Positions 32,635-44,977 are shown, counted from the stretch's first letter. The stretch: DNA of 64,000 nt from Heterobasidion occidentale (GCA_039111635.1 JBCAQO010000002.1:2046001-2110000); one strand, 5' to 3'. Made by a program: numbers and translations. The notes: a model not told the origin generated them from the letters alone.

Positions 32635-34148
32635 ATGGCCCGCAAACGCAAGAACCGGACGCACCTCAAGGGCGCCCAGCCCCCGACGGCCGCGGCGAGC
32701 AACGTGCCCAAGTCCTTCGTCATCAAGCACGGCCAGGTCGGCCACTCCCTCACCCAGCTCACCCGCGACGTCCGCAGGGTCATGGAGCCCAACACCGCCA
32801 GCCGCCTCAGGGTCAGTCCTCCCTCCTTCGTCCCCCCGCGTGTCCTGGGCCCTCGCTGATGCCGCGCCGCGGGTGCAGGAGCGCGCGCGCAACAAGCTGA
32901 AGGACTTTTTGACGATGGCGCCCGCGCTGCAGGTGACCCACCTGCTCGCGTTCACGCTCACGGACGTCGCGCCGTCGCTGCGCATCGTGCGCCTCTCGAA
33001 CGGCCCGACGCTCAGCTTCCGCATCGAGCGCTACAGCCTCATCAAGGACGTGCAGCGCGCCACGAAGCACACCAAGAGCCTCGGCATGGTCGAGTACCTC
33101 AGCCCGCCCCTGGTCCGTCGCACACGCCCCCGTCTCCGCCCACTCACTCACACACTCACTCACCCCCACGCCCCCCTCCCTCTCGCCCCGCCAGCTCGTC
33201 CTCGCCTCCTTCCCCCCGCCCTCCCCAACAACGCCCCCGCACCTCCCGCTCGTCATGAAAGCCTTCCAGACGCTCTTCCCCCCGCTCGCCCCACACACGC
33301 TCGCCCTCTCCTCCGCGCGCCGCATCGTCCTCGTCGCGTACAACCCCGCGCGCGGCACCGTCGACTTCCGGCACTTCCGCATCGCCGTCAAGCCGCACGG
33401 CGTCTCGCGCCGCGTGCGCCGCGTGCTCGAGGGCGACGGCGACGCCGTCGTCGACCTCGGCCGCGAGCGCGACGTCGCGGACTTTGTCCTCCGCCGCGCC
33501 GGCGTGGGCGCAGACGGGTACGAGAGCGCGGCGTCGACGGCGAGCTCGGTTGCGGGCGACGACGCGGACGCGGTGTCGCTCGCGGACGACTACGTCGGGC
33601 GGAATAATAGGAAGGGGCAGAAGAAGGCCGTGCGGCTGGACGAGATCGGGCCGCGGATGGAGCTCAGGCTCGTCAAGATCACGGAGGGCGTGCCCGGGAA
33701 GGAGGGCGGCGTGATCTATCACGAATTCGGTGCGCGGCTTGTGTTCATTTCGCTTCTGCGCGGGCACGGTTCTCACTGGACTTGACTTTCTTTCTTTCGT
33801 GCAGTCAAGAAAACAAAGGCCGAGGCGGCGGCACAAAAGGCGGCGCACGCCGCCAAGGAAAAGCTGCGCAAGGAGCGGAGGGAAGAGCAGGAGCGCAACG
33901 TGCAGCGTAAAAAGAAGGAGGGTGCAAAAGGCGACGAGGCCGATGGGGACGATATGGACGAAGACGAGGACGAGGACGGCGAAGCAGAAGAGGAGGGCGG
34001 TGGCGACGACGATTGGGACGAGGACGAAGAGATCAGCGACGGGGAAGTCAGCGAGGAAGAGGCGGAGGGGGCGTCGGACGAAGAGGAGAGCGAGGAAGAG
34101 CCCGAGCGCCCCCCGGCCAAAAAAGCGAAGACGAGGAACAAGCGGTAG
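32635..34148 (+). CDS. SSF1: Brix-domain ribosome biogenesis factor Ssf1/Peter Pan
   Basis: Needed for maturation of the 27S pre-rRNA and 60S assembly in the nucleolus. Starts MARKRKNRTHLKG at 32635, then VPKSFVIKHGQVGHSLTQL and RRVMEPNTASRL, both characteristic of Ssf1. The Brix core has LKDFLTMAPALQVTHLLAFT, RIVRLSNGPTLSFRIERYSL and YNPARGTVDFRHFRI. Near the end, GPRMELRLVKITEGVPG is the sigma-70-like motif of the family. The C-terminal 100 or so residues are Lys/Glu/Asp-rich and end AKKAKTRNKR-like at 34146-34148. Four introns visible. GC-rich throughout. Confidence 0.94.
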
Positions 34149-34279
34149 CGGCCCACACGCACACGTACCCTGTTGTATCACCGTGCCACTTTCGTTTTCT
34201 TATCGTCGAGCAGCACACATCGAACACACTGAGCTGGATTAGTGGGTGCTAAATACGCGCGCGGGTGTAAAGTACGGTA

Positions 34280-35041
34280 TCACGACTGGTCTGTTGGCGG
34301 AGGCTGCGGGGACGTGAAGGAGCTCATGAGCGAGCCCACGCGCATTTTGATGCCCTCCCAGCTGTCGAGGGCGGGGCGGACGTCGAGGAAGAAGGACGGG
34401 GCGGCGGAGCCCGGTGCGGGGCTGCGCCCGGAATAAAAGTCGATGACATAGCGGATGCGGGTGCCGCAGCGGTCGACGACCCAGTCGTGCCTGTCAAACG
34501 GAGGCGCGTACCTGCGCGCAGGGGACTCAGCCGCCGTCGCACGCTCGAAAAAACAAAAATGAAGGCGAGACGAGACGAGCGACGCACCCCACGAGCGTCA
34601 GGAGCCGCGCCTTGGGCGTTAGGTCGCGCGGGCGGCCCTTGAAGCTGACGAGCCGCACGCCGCCGCACGCCGCGCCGCCGCGGCCGCGCTCCCAGGCGAG
34701 GATGTGGCCCCACGCGCGCTCGTTGACGGCGTTGTGGATGGGACGATGACCTTCATGTCGGGCGCCTGCGGGCTGTGGTGCTTGCGCGCCATCGCGGCGA
34801 AGAACTGCGACTCGGACGGGTACACCCACCGCTCGCCGTCGCCGCGCGGGATGGAGGAGGTCTCGCGCGCGGTCGAGAGGGCGGCGGGCGGTGAGGGCGC
34901 GGTGGGGGTGTCGGGGGAGTGGGTGAGGACGGTGGACCACGTCGAGCGGGCGGTGTGGTCGACGGGGCACGCGTCTGCGCCCGCGGCGGGAGGAGGGGCG
35001 GCGGCGGCGGCGTGGTGGTCGACGGGGCACTTGTCGGACAT
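34280..35041 (-). CDS. CYC3: holocytochrome c synthase (cytochrome c heme lyase)
   Basis: Attaches heme covalently to apocytochrome c in the mitochondrial intermembrane space. The protein starts [10 protein letters not shown] (ATG at 35041) and has a second CPVDH about 20 residues later; these CP motifs bind heme. Next is [19 protein letters not shown], then [19 protein letters not shown], which holds the catalytic His region, and [14 protein letters not shown]. The second exon reads [20 protein letters not shown] and DFYSGRSP. Two exons, about 230 residues, matching the fungal family. Stop at 34280-34282. There are 178 bp to the divergent nitronate monooxygenase. Confidence 0.95.
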
Positions 35042-35219
35042 GTTTGCGCTCGCAGAAAATGGATCGAGGGCGTGACCACACCGTCGCCCGCGGCCCGACG
35101 GGAACCGGCTAGCGATTCGCCGAAGCTTGCCGAGTGTGGGGAAGGACAATGAACGCTCGGGCACAAGGTCAGAAACCTGGGGAACGTCCCTCTCTGCTGC
35201 AGCACCATCCTATGCCATC

Positions 35220-36853
35220 ATGCCATCTTCAGAGCAAGTGTTCTCCACGCCTCTCACCAGGCTGTTCAACATCAACCACCCCGTCATGCTTGCCGGTACT
35301 TCTACCACACCGATCGCTCATAGTGAACTTCTCTCATTATACTAATACGTAGGCATGAACATCGCCGCAGGACCCAAACTGGCCGCGGCCGTCACCAACG
35401 CAGGTAAGCCAGGCTCCTGAGATCCAAGCGAGCAAAGCAGTTTCCGAACCGCTTGCCAGGCGGCATCGGCGTCATCGGAGGCGTTCGCCAGAGCCCCAAA
35501 TTCTTGCAGGAATCCATCAACGAGCTCAAGAGCCATCTGGAGCACAAGGACGCGCCCTTCGGCGTCGACCTGCTCATCCCCAAGATCGGGGGAGGCGCGC
35601 GGAAGACCAACGTGCGTCCGTTCAGTTGCTTGGCTGGCTGTGAATGGACGCAGACGACACGATCTATCCCGAAGCATGATTACACCAAGGGCCAGCTCTC
35701 GGAGCTCATAGACGTCATCATCAGAAGCAAGGCCACCCTCTTTGTCTGCGCCGTAGGCGTCCCTCCGAGAGACGTGGTCGACAAATTGCACGCCGCCGGG
35801 ATCGCTGTCATGAAGTACAATCCTCATTATCACCGAGTCGCCGAGCTGACCTTCAATAAATAGCATGATAGGACACCCAAAGGTGAGCCCTTGACGACTG
35901 AGACGACGCATGTCTCACCTATGCGCACATCATCCAGCATGTCAAAAAGGCGCTCGCCCAAGGAATGGCCCATCTCCCGAAATACCTTCACGTCCGCATG
36001 CTCACCTGATCGCACAAAACACAGGTGTTGACATCATCGGCGCCCAAGGCGGCGAAGGCGGAGGCCATACGGGCGACACGCCGTTCTCCATCCTCATCCC
36101 CGCCGTCGTCGACCTATGCAAAGGCACCACCAGCCCGCTCACCGGTCAGCCCGTCGCGGTGGTCGCAGCGGGCGGCATCGCCGACGGCCGGGGCCTCGCG
36201 GCCGCGCTCTCCTACGGCGCGTCGGGCGTCTGGGTCGGCACGCGCTTCGTCGCGAGCGAAGAGGCGGGCGCGCCGCCGATACACAAGCAGCTCGTCGTGT
36301 CTGCTGGGTACGACGACACCGTGAGGACGCTGCTCTACTCGGGGCGGCCGATGAGCGTCCGCAAGACGGACTACGTGCGCGACTGGTAAGTGGGATAAAA
36401 CGTCAAGTCCCAGACGCTTCGTTGACACGCGAGAGGAAGGGAGGAGAACCGTCATGAAGAAATTCGCAAGCTAACATCGCAGGGCAAAATACCGCACGAG
36501 CTTGAACTCGAGAAACATCCTGAAAAATCGCCCGAAGGCAGAATGTGTGAGTGTGGTCCCGAAGTGCTTGAAGTGTTACTCATGCCAGAGCGTCGACTTG
36601 CAGGGCTGATGGGCCGGGTGGCTGGCTCTATCAATGTGAGTTCTTGTCTATCATTCCCTGTGGGGCTATTCTGGTTCTCATTCATGTACAGGATATCAAG
36701 CCAGCGAAGGACATGTAAGGGCCTGCCTTGACGACTCTGTGCAAAGCTAATTTCCGAATGTTCATAAGCGTCGACGAACTCGTCACCACGGCTGCCAAGA
36801 GCCTTGCGTCGGCGAACAGCTTCGTTATCCAGTCACAGAAGGCGAAGCTGTGA
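35220..36853 (+). CDS. nitronate monooxygenase (2-nitropropane dioxygenase family)
   Basis: FMN enzyme oxidising toxic nitronates such as propionate 3-nitronate. Starts MPSSEQVFSTPLTRLFNINH at 35220. TIM-barrel motifs follow: NHPVMLAG joined to MNIAAGPKLAAAVTNAGG, then GIGVIGGVRQSP, PFGVDLLIPKIGGGARKTN, and TLFVCAVGVPPRDVVDKLH. The FMN/phosphate signature GAQGGEGGGHTGDTPF and VVAAGGIADGRGLAAALSYG are intact, with GVWVGTRFVASEEAG after them. A short exon CATGATAGGACACCCAAAG codes for IGHPK. The tail ends VIQSQKAKL at 36853. At least nine exons. A close fungal class II-like enzyme; activity looks complete. Confidence 0.93.
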
Positions 36854-36993
36854 TATGCATTGGTGTTGAGCACAAGGACCACAAGACGATTTAGGGATTT
36901 ATACATACAGCTTGCTTTTGTGTATAATAACTTCCAGGGCGATATTGTATGTTAATGGTGCGATGTGGCTGGCGCCATCGGTCAAAAATTTGT

Positions 36994-38660
36994 TCAATCG
37001 TCCTCCATCAATTCTGCAAGCTCCCGTTCCTCTTCTTCCGTCATCTCAAACGCACTTCCGGCCTTTGGAGGTGGTGCCGCGATTGTAGCTTCTGTTTTCT
37101 CCTCTAGGATGGGCTTGGGCGGAACGACTATATCTGCAAGTGCCAGGTCAAGCTCAGGGTAAACATCTTCGAGGAAGTGAAGGAACTTACCGGCCAGCCT
37201 CCATCTCCTGATCGTCCCATCGAGACTCGCGCTCACGATCCACACCTCCTTCCCCTTGCCTTCTTTCCGATCCCTCAACCACACGCGCAGATGCGTCACG
37301 TCGTGCCAGTGACCCTCGACCTCACGGATGAACTCGGGCTCCTCGAGCGACGAGATGTCGTACACGCGGATGAGATCGCCGCTCCCCCCGAGCAGATACG
37401 GGAACGCGTCGGCGTCCAGCTGGGGGTGGATCGGGAGCGGGAGGACGGCCCTGAACCCGGTGGGGTGGGTGATTGGGGGCACTGGCTTTGACTGCTTCTG
37501 GCTAGACGGGGGCGGAGGATATTGATAGATTTGGATCGTCTCGTCAGACGAGGCTGCGAGGGCGCCGATCAGGGTTCAGCGCGGGTTCTTTCTGAAGACG
37601 GGGATGCGAACCTGTCCATAGGTGCCCATCTCCGTACATCAATTCGTTCACCCTCGTTCGGTGGTATCCTAGGTCATCGCGCAGAGTACTTCGCCATATC
37701 GGCCGGTCGCCGCCTTGCCTGCTCAGATCCCATGCCTTGATCATGCCCATCGTGTCAGCCGTAAACAGTACTACCGAAGATTTCGATTCGCCGTCAGGAG
37801 AAATATGGACATCGAGGGCCTCGACCGGTCGTGTGTGTGCGGATATCGAGCCTAGCGAGGGCAGCGGCTCCGATGAAGAGGGAGACGATAGATCCCTGAT
37901 GATTTCTATGTTAGACATTGCACTGTTAGAGGGCAACGGGTGTAGACGTGCCAAAAGCGAACTATTTTGTCAGAGCTTCCTGAGACCAGAAGGTTGAGCG
38001 ATGGTATCACTAGAAGTACCTTGACGAAGTCCTCGTGGGCTGGCGTTGACGAGATCAGGGCTTTCGTCTTCAAACCGTGAGCCGCTAGATTATAACGGAT
38101 GGACACAAAAGGGTCTCACGTCTGTATCCCACAGCTTGATAGTCTTAATTCCAACCTGGTCAGTTATACGGAAATATAACACAGAGAAACACGTTCGTAC
38201 CTGGTCCCATGAACCAGTTATCAATATCTTCCCGTCCCCGGAGCCCGCAACTCTGTCACAGAGCGCGATGCATGTAACAGGACCAAAATGGCCTCGATAT
38301 ATCTGCAACGTCCTCCCTGTCTACTAAAGATCAGCGACTCCGCAAGGATTGGCCGGCCCCTCATTTCAAATGACATACTTCCAAATCCATCTTTCGAGCA
38401 ATGGCGGTATTCTCTGCGATCCAAATGTGTCTCCCACGAATCTTGATGTCTATGGGGACGCCCTGGAGTTTTATGGGCTCGCCGAGGTCCTTGTTCTTCT
38501 CGGCCTTTTGCCTCCTTGCCTTTGTATTGAAGTCAGCCGATTCTGAGAAGAAGGGAGACTAATCGGATAGCACCTCGTCCAGGACGAGCTCCGCCTCTGC
38601 CCTCAGGAACTCTGCTGGCTTCAGGTTGTTGTTAATCTTGATCGGCGCATCCGGGTCCAT
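36994..38660 (-). CDS. WD40-repeat protein of unknown role
   Basis: A beta-propeller scaffold. Start MDPDAPIKINNNLKPAEFL (ATG at 38660), a charged stretch, then PIDIKIRGRHIWIAENTAI. Blade-like repeats follow: QIYRGHFGPVTCIALCDRV, IKTIKLWDT, FVKVLLVIPSLNLLVSGSS with KIVRFWH, VEALDVHISPDGESK with TADTMGMIKAWDLS, and a C-terminal one ending IVSASLDGTIRRWRL. An acidic tail EMTEEEERELAELMEDD closes at 36994. Eight or so exons. I recognise the architecture and that it looks conserved in basidiomycetes, but cannot name an ortholog with confidence. Confidence 0.75.
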
Positions 38661-38988
38661 TCTTGCTGTATGTCGTGGGGTTTGGAACGAAAAAGCAAGG
38701 CAGGAGCGGAAACCGACTGAAACCGACGCGGCTGCGTGAGCTACATTCGGTTCACGTGCCTTTCGGAAGACATCACATGAGCTCCTCTTCTCCTACGCGT
38801 TCAATCATTCCGGTCAAGATTGGGTCTGCAAGGTCGACGTTGTACGGCACGCACCACATAAATCAACGTCGCTGATTATTGAACCCGAATACCCGTCAGT
38901 CGAGATTTCTCAACGACTTAAAAATTCACGTTATTCATGACATCCGTCCGACCGCGAAGAACATCCCCTTCGGCAATCTGCCCCAACC
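38661..38988. other. divergent promoter gap
   Basis: It separates the WD40 gene start (minus) and the start of the coiled-coil hypothetical (plus). Mixed composition with no TATA box near either ATG. Nothing else seen. Confidence 0.4.
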
Positions 38989-39848
38989 ATGAGCGGACGA
39001 CTGGCATCCTTTCACGGCCCATCGACGCCCACTTCCTCTCCTGTACAGATCAAGCACCAGCCAAAGTCTCCGTCATCACCGGCCCGATCTACTGATCAAC
39101 ATATCACCGTAAAGTTCGAACATATTTGCAGGAGCTGCGAGCGGCTTGTCGGACGTGGGATGACCTCGTTCTTATGGATGGCGTAAAAGTCATCAGAAGT
39201 CTGGTTGATGCGCGGACAGATCTTGAGTGAATTTTCTCTCTTGTGCCTCAGAGTGAAGAATTCATGGAAACTGCAGCAATCAGCTGTCGGCCTTGAGAGA
39301 CGGCAACCAACCTCGAACGCGGATTGTAGGCCCAAAGCTGTCGGTCATGGAAGACCGCATAGCAGACATGGATCTAGTGATTCTAAAACTTGTAAGAGTT
39401 CTTGTTCAAATTGTCCCCAAAACGCCTGACATTGACGATGATGGCCGCAGCGAAAACAGTTTCAGAAAATGAGTTCGTCGATAGAAAACCTCGAAGCAGT
39501 CTTGTCAGAAGCCCACAAAATAAAGGGCTGGAATTGGGTGTGCGAGGAGCCTCTCTGGACCACCTGGCCCTTGGAAAAGTTCGGTGTGTACGATTTTCGT
39601 GCTGAGGGCGATCCCTGCTCATACCTTTCAAAGTCACATCGGTATCCGAAATTCTTCGGCCATACCGCCGGTCCCTTGACCTACACACCGAGGTTGTGAA
39701 TCTACTACGGCACCACTCCGTGACCTTTGAGGCTTCTCGTGATGCGATGCACAAGTGGGTGGAGCAGCCATGGCTTGAAGAAGACGGCTGGGATGCTAAA
39801 TGGGAGGACTTATGTCTGGCCGAAATTGACAGATGGGACAGCCGATAG
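38989..39848 (+). CDS. conserved-looking coiled-coil hypothetical protein
   Basis: Not recognised. The ATG at 38989 opens MSGRLASFHGPSTPTSSPVQ, a Ser/Pro-rich leader. After an intron come ELRAACRTWDDLVLMDG and VKVIRSLVDARTD. A heptad-like region follows (VMEDRIADMDLVILKLQKQF, then MSSSIENLEAVLSEAHKIKG). The C-terminal block WVCEEPLWTTWPLEKF, HSVTFEASRDAMHKWVEQPW and WDAKWEDLCLAEIDRW is Trp-rich and looks strongly constrained. Stop at 39848. About five exons. A small coiled-coil subunit of a complex is a guess only. It ends 90 bp from the convergent Syf1 gene. Confidence 0.65.
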
Positions 39849-39938
39849 CTCCCGAAATGCCTTAAGGAGTATGCGATGAATATAAAGTAAAACACTAAAA
39901 AAGCACTATGGATACAACAAGCCAATGGGACAAATAGC

Positions 39939-42900
39939 TCAAATATCTTCATCGTCCGAAATATGAATCTCGTCGTCGTTCCCAGCAGCGGCGACGGACT
40001 CTGCGGGTTTCGACGATTCCACATCCTCATTCTGCACTGCACTCCGCTTCGCAGCGACAAACGCCGGACCACTCTTTCCACCGCCCGCCTGTTTTTCTGC
40101 TGCCGCCATCGGATCTGCCGCCGCCGCCACGTCGTTGCTGACTGTTTTCGAAGGTGCACCTGATCTTGCCGCCATAGTCTGCGCAGCCAAATAACTCGCC
40201 TCCGTGTTGAATTGCGCCTGCACACTTCGCTTGATCCTAAGCATCTCCCTAAAGGTGTCTTCCGAGCCCGTATCGATCTCGAAGGCATGCCACTCTGCCC
40301 AGAAGTCGGGATTGACGCGAGGATCGCAGAATTGGGAGGCATGTGCGTAGATGGCTCGTGCACGATCGATTTCCCCGAGTTTGCGTTCGAGTGAGGCGAA
40401 GCGCAGGCACAATTGTGCGGTTTGTCGGTCTGGAAGGACTTCCAACGCACGTTCATAGATAGGTCGGGTAGCAGGAAGGCCGTAGTTCGCGGCGGCTTTT
40501 GCAATGTAAATCGTGAACATCTAGATGTAAAGTTGTCAATGTCGGAGCGCTGCTCGCGAGAAAGTTGATGTACTCACTGAGAATTTGTCTTCGTCCGCAA
40601 CAGCTTGGGTGGCGCGATCATATATCGTCATTGCACGCTTTGCCAAGCCATGGTCCTCTTCTAGTTGAGCATACATCAAGAAGATTGGTTTGCATGACTT
40701 GGGTGGGCACTCTCAAGTGCTTGTTCAAAGAGATCGCGAGCACGTTCCAGTTTGGTGCCGCCCTACAAGTTGATCAGCTAAGTAAGAATTCAAGATGATG
40801 ACAGTGTAGAACTTACATAGCGTTTGATGAACTTTGAAAGGTATATATTCCAGATTTCGAATGAGACAGGAAAAGTGAACAGTTCGACGCCTCGTTCGTA
40901 GACCTGGAGGACAACATGAGATATCTATGAACTAGGCGAGGCATTCCACTGACCTTATAGCTCTCTTCAAAATATTTATTTTCCTCAAGGAAAGCAGCGT
41001 AATTTACGAGAACCTGGGCATTCGCGATGCGTAGCTCCAAGATTTTGTCGTAGACTGCTTTGGTGGACTCAACCGTCCCCAAAGATTCTTCAAGGTCGAC
41101 ATAGAAGGACCATAACTTGAGAGACTTGAAGAGGCGTGCCTGGACTGGAAGAGACTGATACAAAGATCAAAATGAATATAAGGAGCTTGAAAAATCTCTT
41201 ACATGGTCATGGTAATTGATTTTGGTGTTCTTCGGGATTGCAGCAGCACGTTGCATGACGCGGATAGCCTCGTCATATTGTCTATAAGATGTCAATAGTA
41301 TTCACGCCCAGATGACTGCGAACTCACTCCTGCCGTATCTCCATCTCAGACCACTCACACCAAACCTCCGCGAGGTCTTCGACAGTTCTGAAGTTGACTT
41401 TGGTCGCCTTCTCCAAAATTTTCCGTGCAGTGTCGAGATCGACTTCGGCCTGTCCCGTTGCACCTCCCTCCTCGTAGAAGTAGGCAAAGTTGATATACAG
41501 ACGGTGGAAGTTGGCGGTTGCTTTGCGAGGGTTGATGGTTGAGAGAGCCTGGGTATATGTTTCGGCAACCTGACAACAATACAAGTATTGTTCGTGGAAG
41601 TAAAGCTTGGCGAGCTATACCTTCTCGTCGTCTTTGCCCCAAAGAGCGACCCGTTTCTCCCATTCTTGCACGTCGTTAGGATTTCGCCGAATCAAAACAT
41701 CGTTGACCAAGAACGGTCTCCGGTCCATCAAAGCTTCGAACTCCTTCATCCTTGCATCTGTTTCCGCCTGTGCTTCTTCCTCATCATCATCCTCGTCAAG
41801 ATTCGCCAAGTTGTCCATCAATGCACTGATCAAAGACTCGCTGAATTCTGCGTATGCGTCGAAAATCTGCGTGAAGTCACGAATGGTGAGAACAGATCCA
41901 ATACCGGACTCGAATGTCGCCTTCGCCCTATCAAACTCGCCGCGCTTGATCCAATACGTTGCAAGCCCAGTCCAAAGCCGTCCCGCTTGATCTTTGTATT
42001 TTGCAAGGCCATCCTGGCGAATAATTTTCTCAATATTGAGCTTTCGAGCACTGGTTGGATCTTCGTCTTCATCGTAAGGAGGCGCTGGTTCGCCGGCGGC
42101 TGTGACAGTGACGGGAGGACCGGCAAAGCGAATGAGTTGTCCGTCAACAGAGGCAGGCTGATGAGAAATTTGAGTGACGTTGGCGTTCTCGTTCTCGTTT
42201 TCTACCGTCTTCTCGGCTTCGACTGCCTCTGCAGTCTCATCGGCATCCAAACCAACCTCTTCGGCATGAGCTTCGACAACGTCTAACCATTCGCCGAGAA
42301 GCTGATAAGGGCTTTTGCCCTCGGGGCTCGTGTATTCTCCTCGAGCAGCCTTGCGGGCAAGTGATAGTAAAAGCTTAGCAGCTTCCAAGGGACGTGGGGA
42401 GGGATTGCTTGGCGAGAGAAGGAGAGCGGTGTAACGCTCAGTGACGCTAGCATCGACAGCAAGATATCTTCTATAGACTGCAACAGTGGTAGTTCCACCC
42501 TTTTTCTCCGCCCAAAGGAGATAACGCACCCATATTCGGTGATGAAGGGATGGAGGAAGAGTTCGAAGAGCACGGTCAAATGTTCGGCGAGCATGAGAGT
42601 GCGAAAGTACAGAGGGACATCGGGGGTGATTGAAGATTGAAACATACATGAGCCATAACCTAGGCAGCTATAAGAACGTTTTGGTGATTCTAAACTCATC
42701 GAAAATGGTTTCCACACGTACCTTTGGTAGCCACATGAGAGCGCGCTCGAAAGTAGCGACGAGAGCCTTCCATTCTTCCCAGCCGACGACACCATCCAAT
42801 CCACCTTCCCATTCCTCCAGGTCCTCCTGCTCCTCCTCCAGCGCATCCTTCATCTCAGGAAACTTCTTCCGCCCACCCGCCCTCTTCCTGACAATTTGCT

Positions 42901-43297
42901 TGCCGAGCAGGTAAGACATGCGCATATGGAGATACGACTTCCATAGTTTGAAAGAAGCCGAAAAGTGAACGAGAGCGGCCTCGTACAAATACGTGAGACG
43001 TTGTAGTGACTTCCGGGCGATGGGAGAGGCAAGAGGTCCTAGAAGAGCTGCCACTTCAGGCTCGAGGCCGGATGGCTTTTCGAGCTTTTGCAGAGCGTTC
43101 TGAGCATCTCGCGTGCTATGAATCGCAGTCCACCAGTGACGGAAGGAAGAAGGATTGCGGAGAAGATCCTCCTCACGGTGGATGTCTTTTGGAGACACGA
43201 GGTCAGGATGAGTGACCGGGGTGGGTACGGGGAACGCCAAAGGGAATGGAGCCTGCAGGGACTCAAGCGTCGGTGTTTCCAGCACAACGGAAGGCAT
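39939..43297 (-). CDS. SYF1: pre-mRNA-splicing factor Syf1 (XAB2)
   Basis: Core HAT-repeat protein of the NineTeen (Prp19) complex in the spliceosome. Start MPSVVLETPTLESLQAPFPL (ATG at 43297). HAT/TPR-like motifs run through the whole protein: NPSSFRHWWTAIHSTRDAQN, LYEAALVHFSASFKLWKSYL, VATFERALMWLPK, DRALRTLPPSLHHRIWVRYL, GLATYWIKRGEFDRAKATFE and KSLKLWSFYVDLEESLGTVE. The late exons have FEIDTGSEDTFREMLRIKRS, a Syf1 hallmark, and an acidic tail ending DDEDI at 39939. About ten exons. Complete. Confidence 0.95.
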
Positions 43298-43538
43298 TTT
43301 GAGAAGACGAGAGGACAGTGATCCTCGACGTCGTGGTCGATGGCAAAGGCCAACAATCCGACAGCCAGACAGGTGTTCCGTTCCCACGGTCACTACGCGA
43401 CTGGGAATCGCGTCAACCACGCCCTCGATGAGTCGATGTCGAGGCAGACATTGATATTGCACCTTTCGCTATCAGGTCGAGGACCTTGATCTTGACCACT
43501 ACCACCACCTCACCCTTTGAACACATTCACCAGACGCC
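43298..43538. promoter_or_regulatory. shared divergent promoter, Syf1 / Bet4
   Basis: The 241 bp between two outward-facing start codons must carry both promoters. No TATA box is evident, as in many housekeeping genes. Confidence 0.4.
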
Positions 43539-44977
43539 ATGGTCTGTACTCTATCTATCGCTTGTATTGATATCATCTGAATCTTGTCTCGAAGCACGGC
43601 GTGCGACGCGCTCGAGAAAGTCTCAAGGTTCAAGAGGAGAAGAAGCAGAAGGAAAAGGAAAAGCTGACGGCTTATCTAGCCCTGACCGATGAAGTTCTTT
43701 CCAAAGTACGTTTCCCATATAATTATAGTATAGACGTGAGACTGACCTCAAGCATACACAGAAAAAGAGTGACGACTGGAGTGGGGAGGCTTTCGAACTC
43801 ACTTCGCGTCTTCTGAACATCAATCCCGAGTTTTACACTATCTGGAACTACCGCCGAAACATTCTAACTCGAGGCATATTTCCTTCCAGGTCGCCTCTGC
43901 ATGATCCCTTCGAGAGTCAACTACTCACGCGATATTTTTAGCTCGCCTGCGGAAATCAATAGAATTCTGTCAAATGACCTGGACATGACGACGGCGGCTC
44001 TCAAGGCACACCCCAAGGTCTATTGGATTTGGAATCACAGACGATGGTGCCTCGAGAACGTTCCAGACGGCGGTGACAATAACGATGAGCATGGGTGGAG
44101 GAAGGCAAGCTGGGAGAGAGAATTGTTCATCGTGGAGAAAATGTTGGATGCGGATGCTCGGAACTGTATGTATCGGCACCTCGTTCAGCCCGAACTGATA
44201 CGAACATCTCCGCAGTTCTTGCATGGGGCTACCGACGCTACGTTCTTGCGAGCATGCCCGTTCGAAGACCAGAGATCGTCGAGCTTGCATCAACCACTCG
44301 CAAGATCGAAGCCAATTTCTCAAACTTCAGCGCATGGCACCAGAGAACCAAAGTCCTCACGTCTCTATGGGATAGTGGCAAGCTTGATAAACATTCGTCC
44401 CTCCAGCAAGGTAGTCAGCTGCTGTGCTATCACCGATGCGTTGCTGAACAATACGTTCTCAGAATTTGATTTAGTCCAAAACGCCATGTATACAGACCCG
44501 AACGATCAGAGCGTCTGGCTCTATCACCGCTGGCTTATCGGCTCAGGTAGACTTGTCCCCTGTTGTCCCTCGCATCATACGAGGGCGTCATTTGATACTC
44601 TTATCGGTACAGGGGACGATTACAAGCTCCTTGCGCGCGAGATTGTCGTCATACAGGAACTTCTGGACGAACAACCTGATAGTAAATGTGAGTTCCTGCG
44701 TTGGGTTCCTGAGCCATCATCATACAATGGCCTCTCTAGGGTGCATGGATACGCTCGTCTATTACAAGCAACTTCTATTGCGCAAGCATCCTGCCCACAT
44801 CGGGCCATTAGAGGCAAAGGCCCTTGTTCAACAATGCATCGATCTTCTGCAGCAATTGGAATCTGTCGACCCTCCTCGACGCCAAAGGTATCGGGCGCTT
44901 GGTGAGTTTTCTTTGTCTCTATTTACTTCCAATCCAGCACTAACGAACAACTTCCAGCCGCCGACCTAAGCCGTTGA
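43539..44977 (+). CDS. BET4: Rab geranylgeranyltransferase alpha subunit
   Basis: Alpha subunit of the enzyme that prenylates Rab/Ypt GTPases. The first coding exon appears to be the ATG alone (43539-43541), followed by a 55-nt intron and HGVRRARESLKVQEEKKQKE. Prenyltransferase alpha repeats follow: NPEFYTIWNYRRNIL, HPKVYWIWNHRRWCLE, DARNFLAWGYRRYVLA, NFSNFSAWHQRTKVL and DPNDQSVWLYHRWLIGSG. These are the five W-x-x-R-R type motifs expected. The last exon is short and ends AADLSR at 44977. Seven or eight exons. No Leu-rich or Ig-like extension, as in yeast Bet4. Confidence 0.95.

Noticed and set aside
33156..34181. 341-codon minus-strand frame with hydrophobic start
   Set aside because: Antisense to SSF1; the Leu/Phe-rich part is the complement of its Lys/Glu-rich tail.
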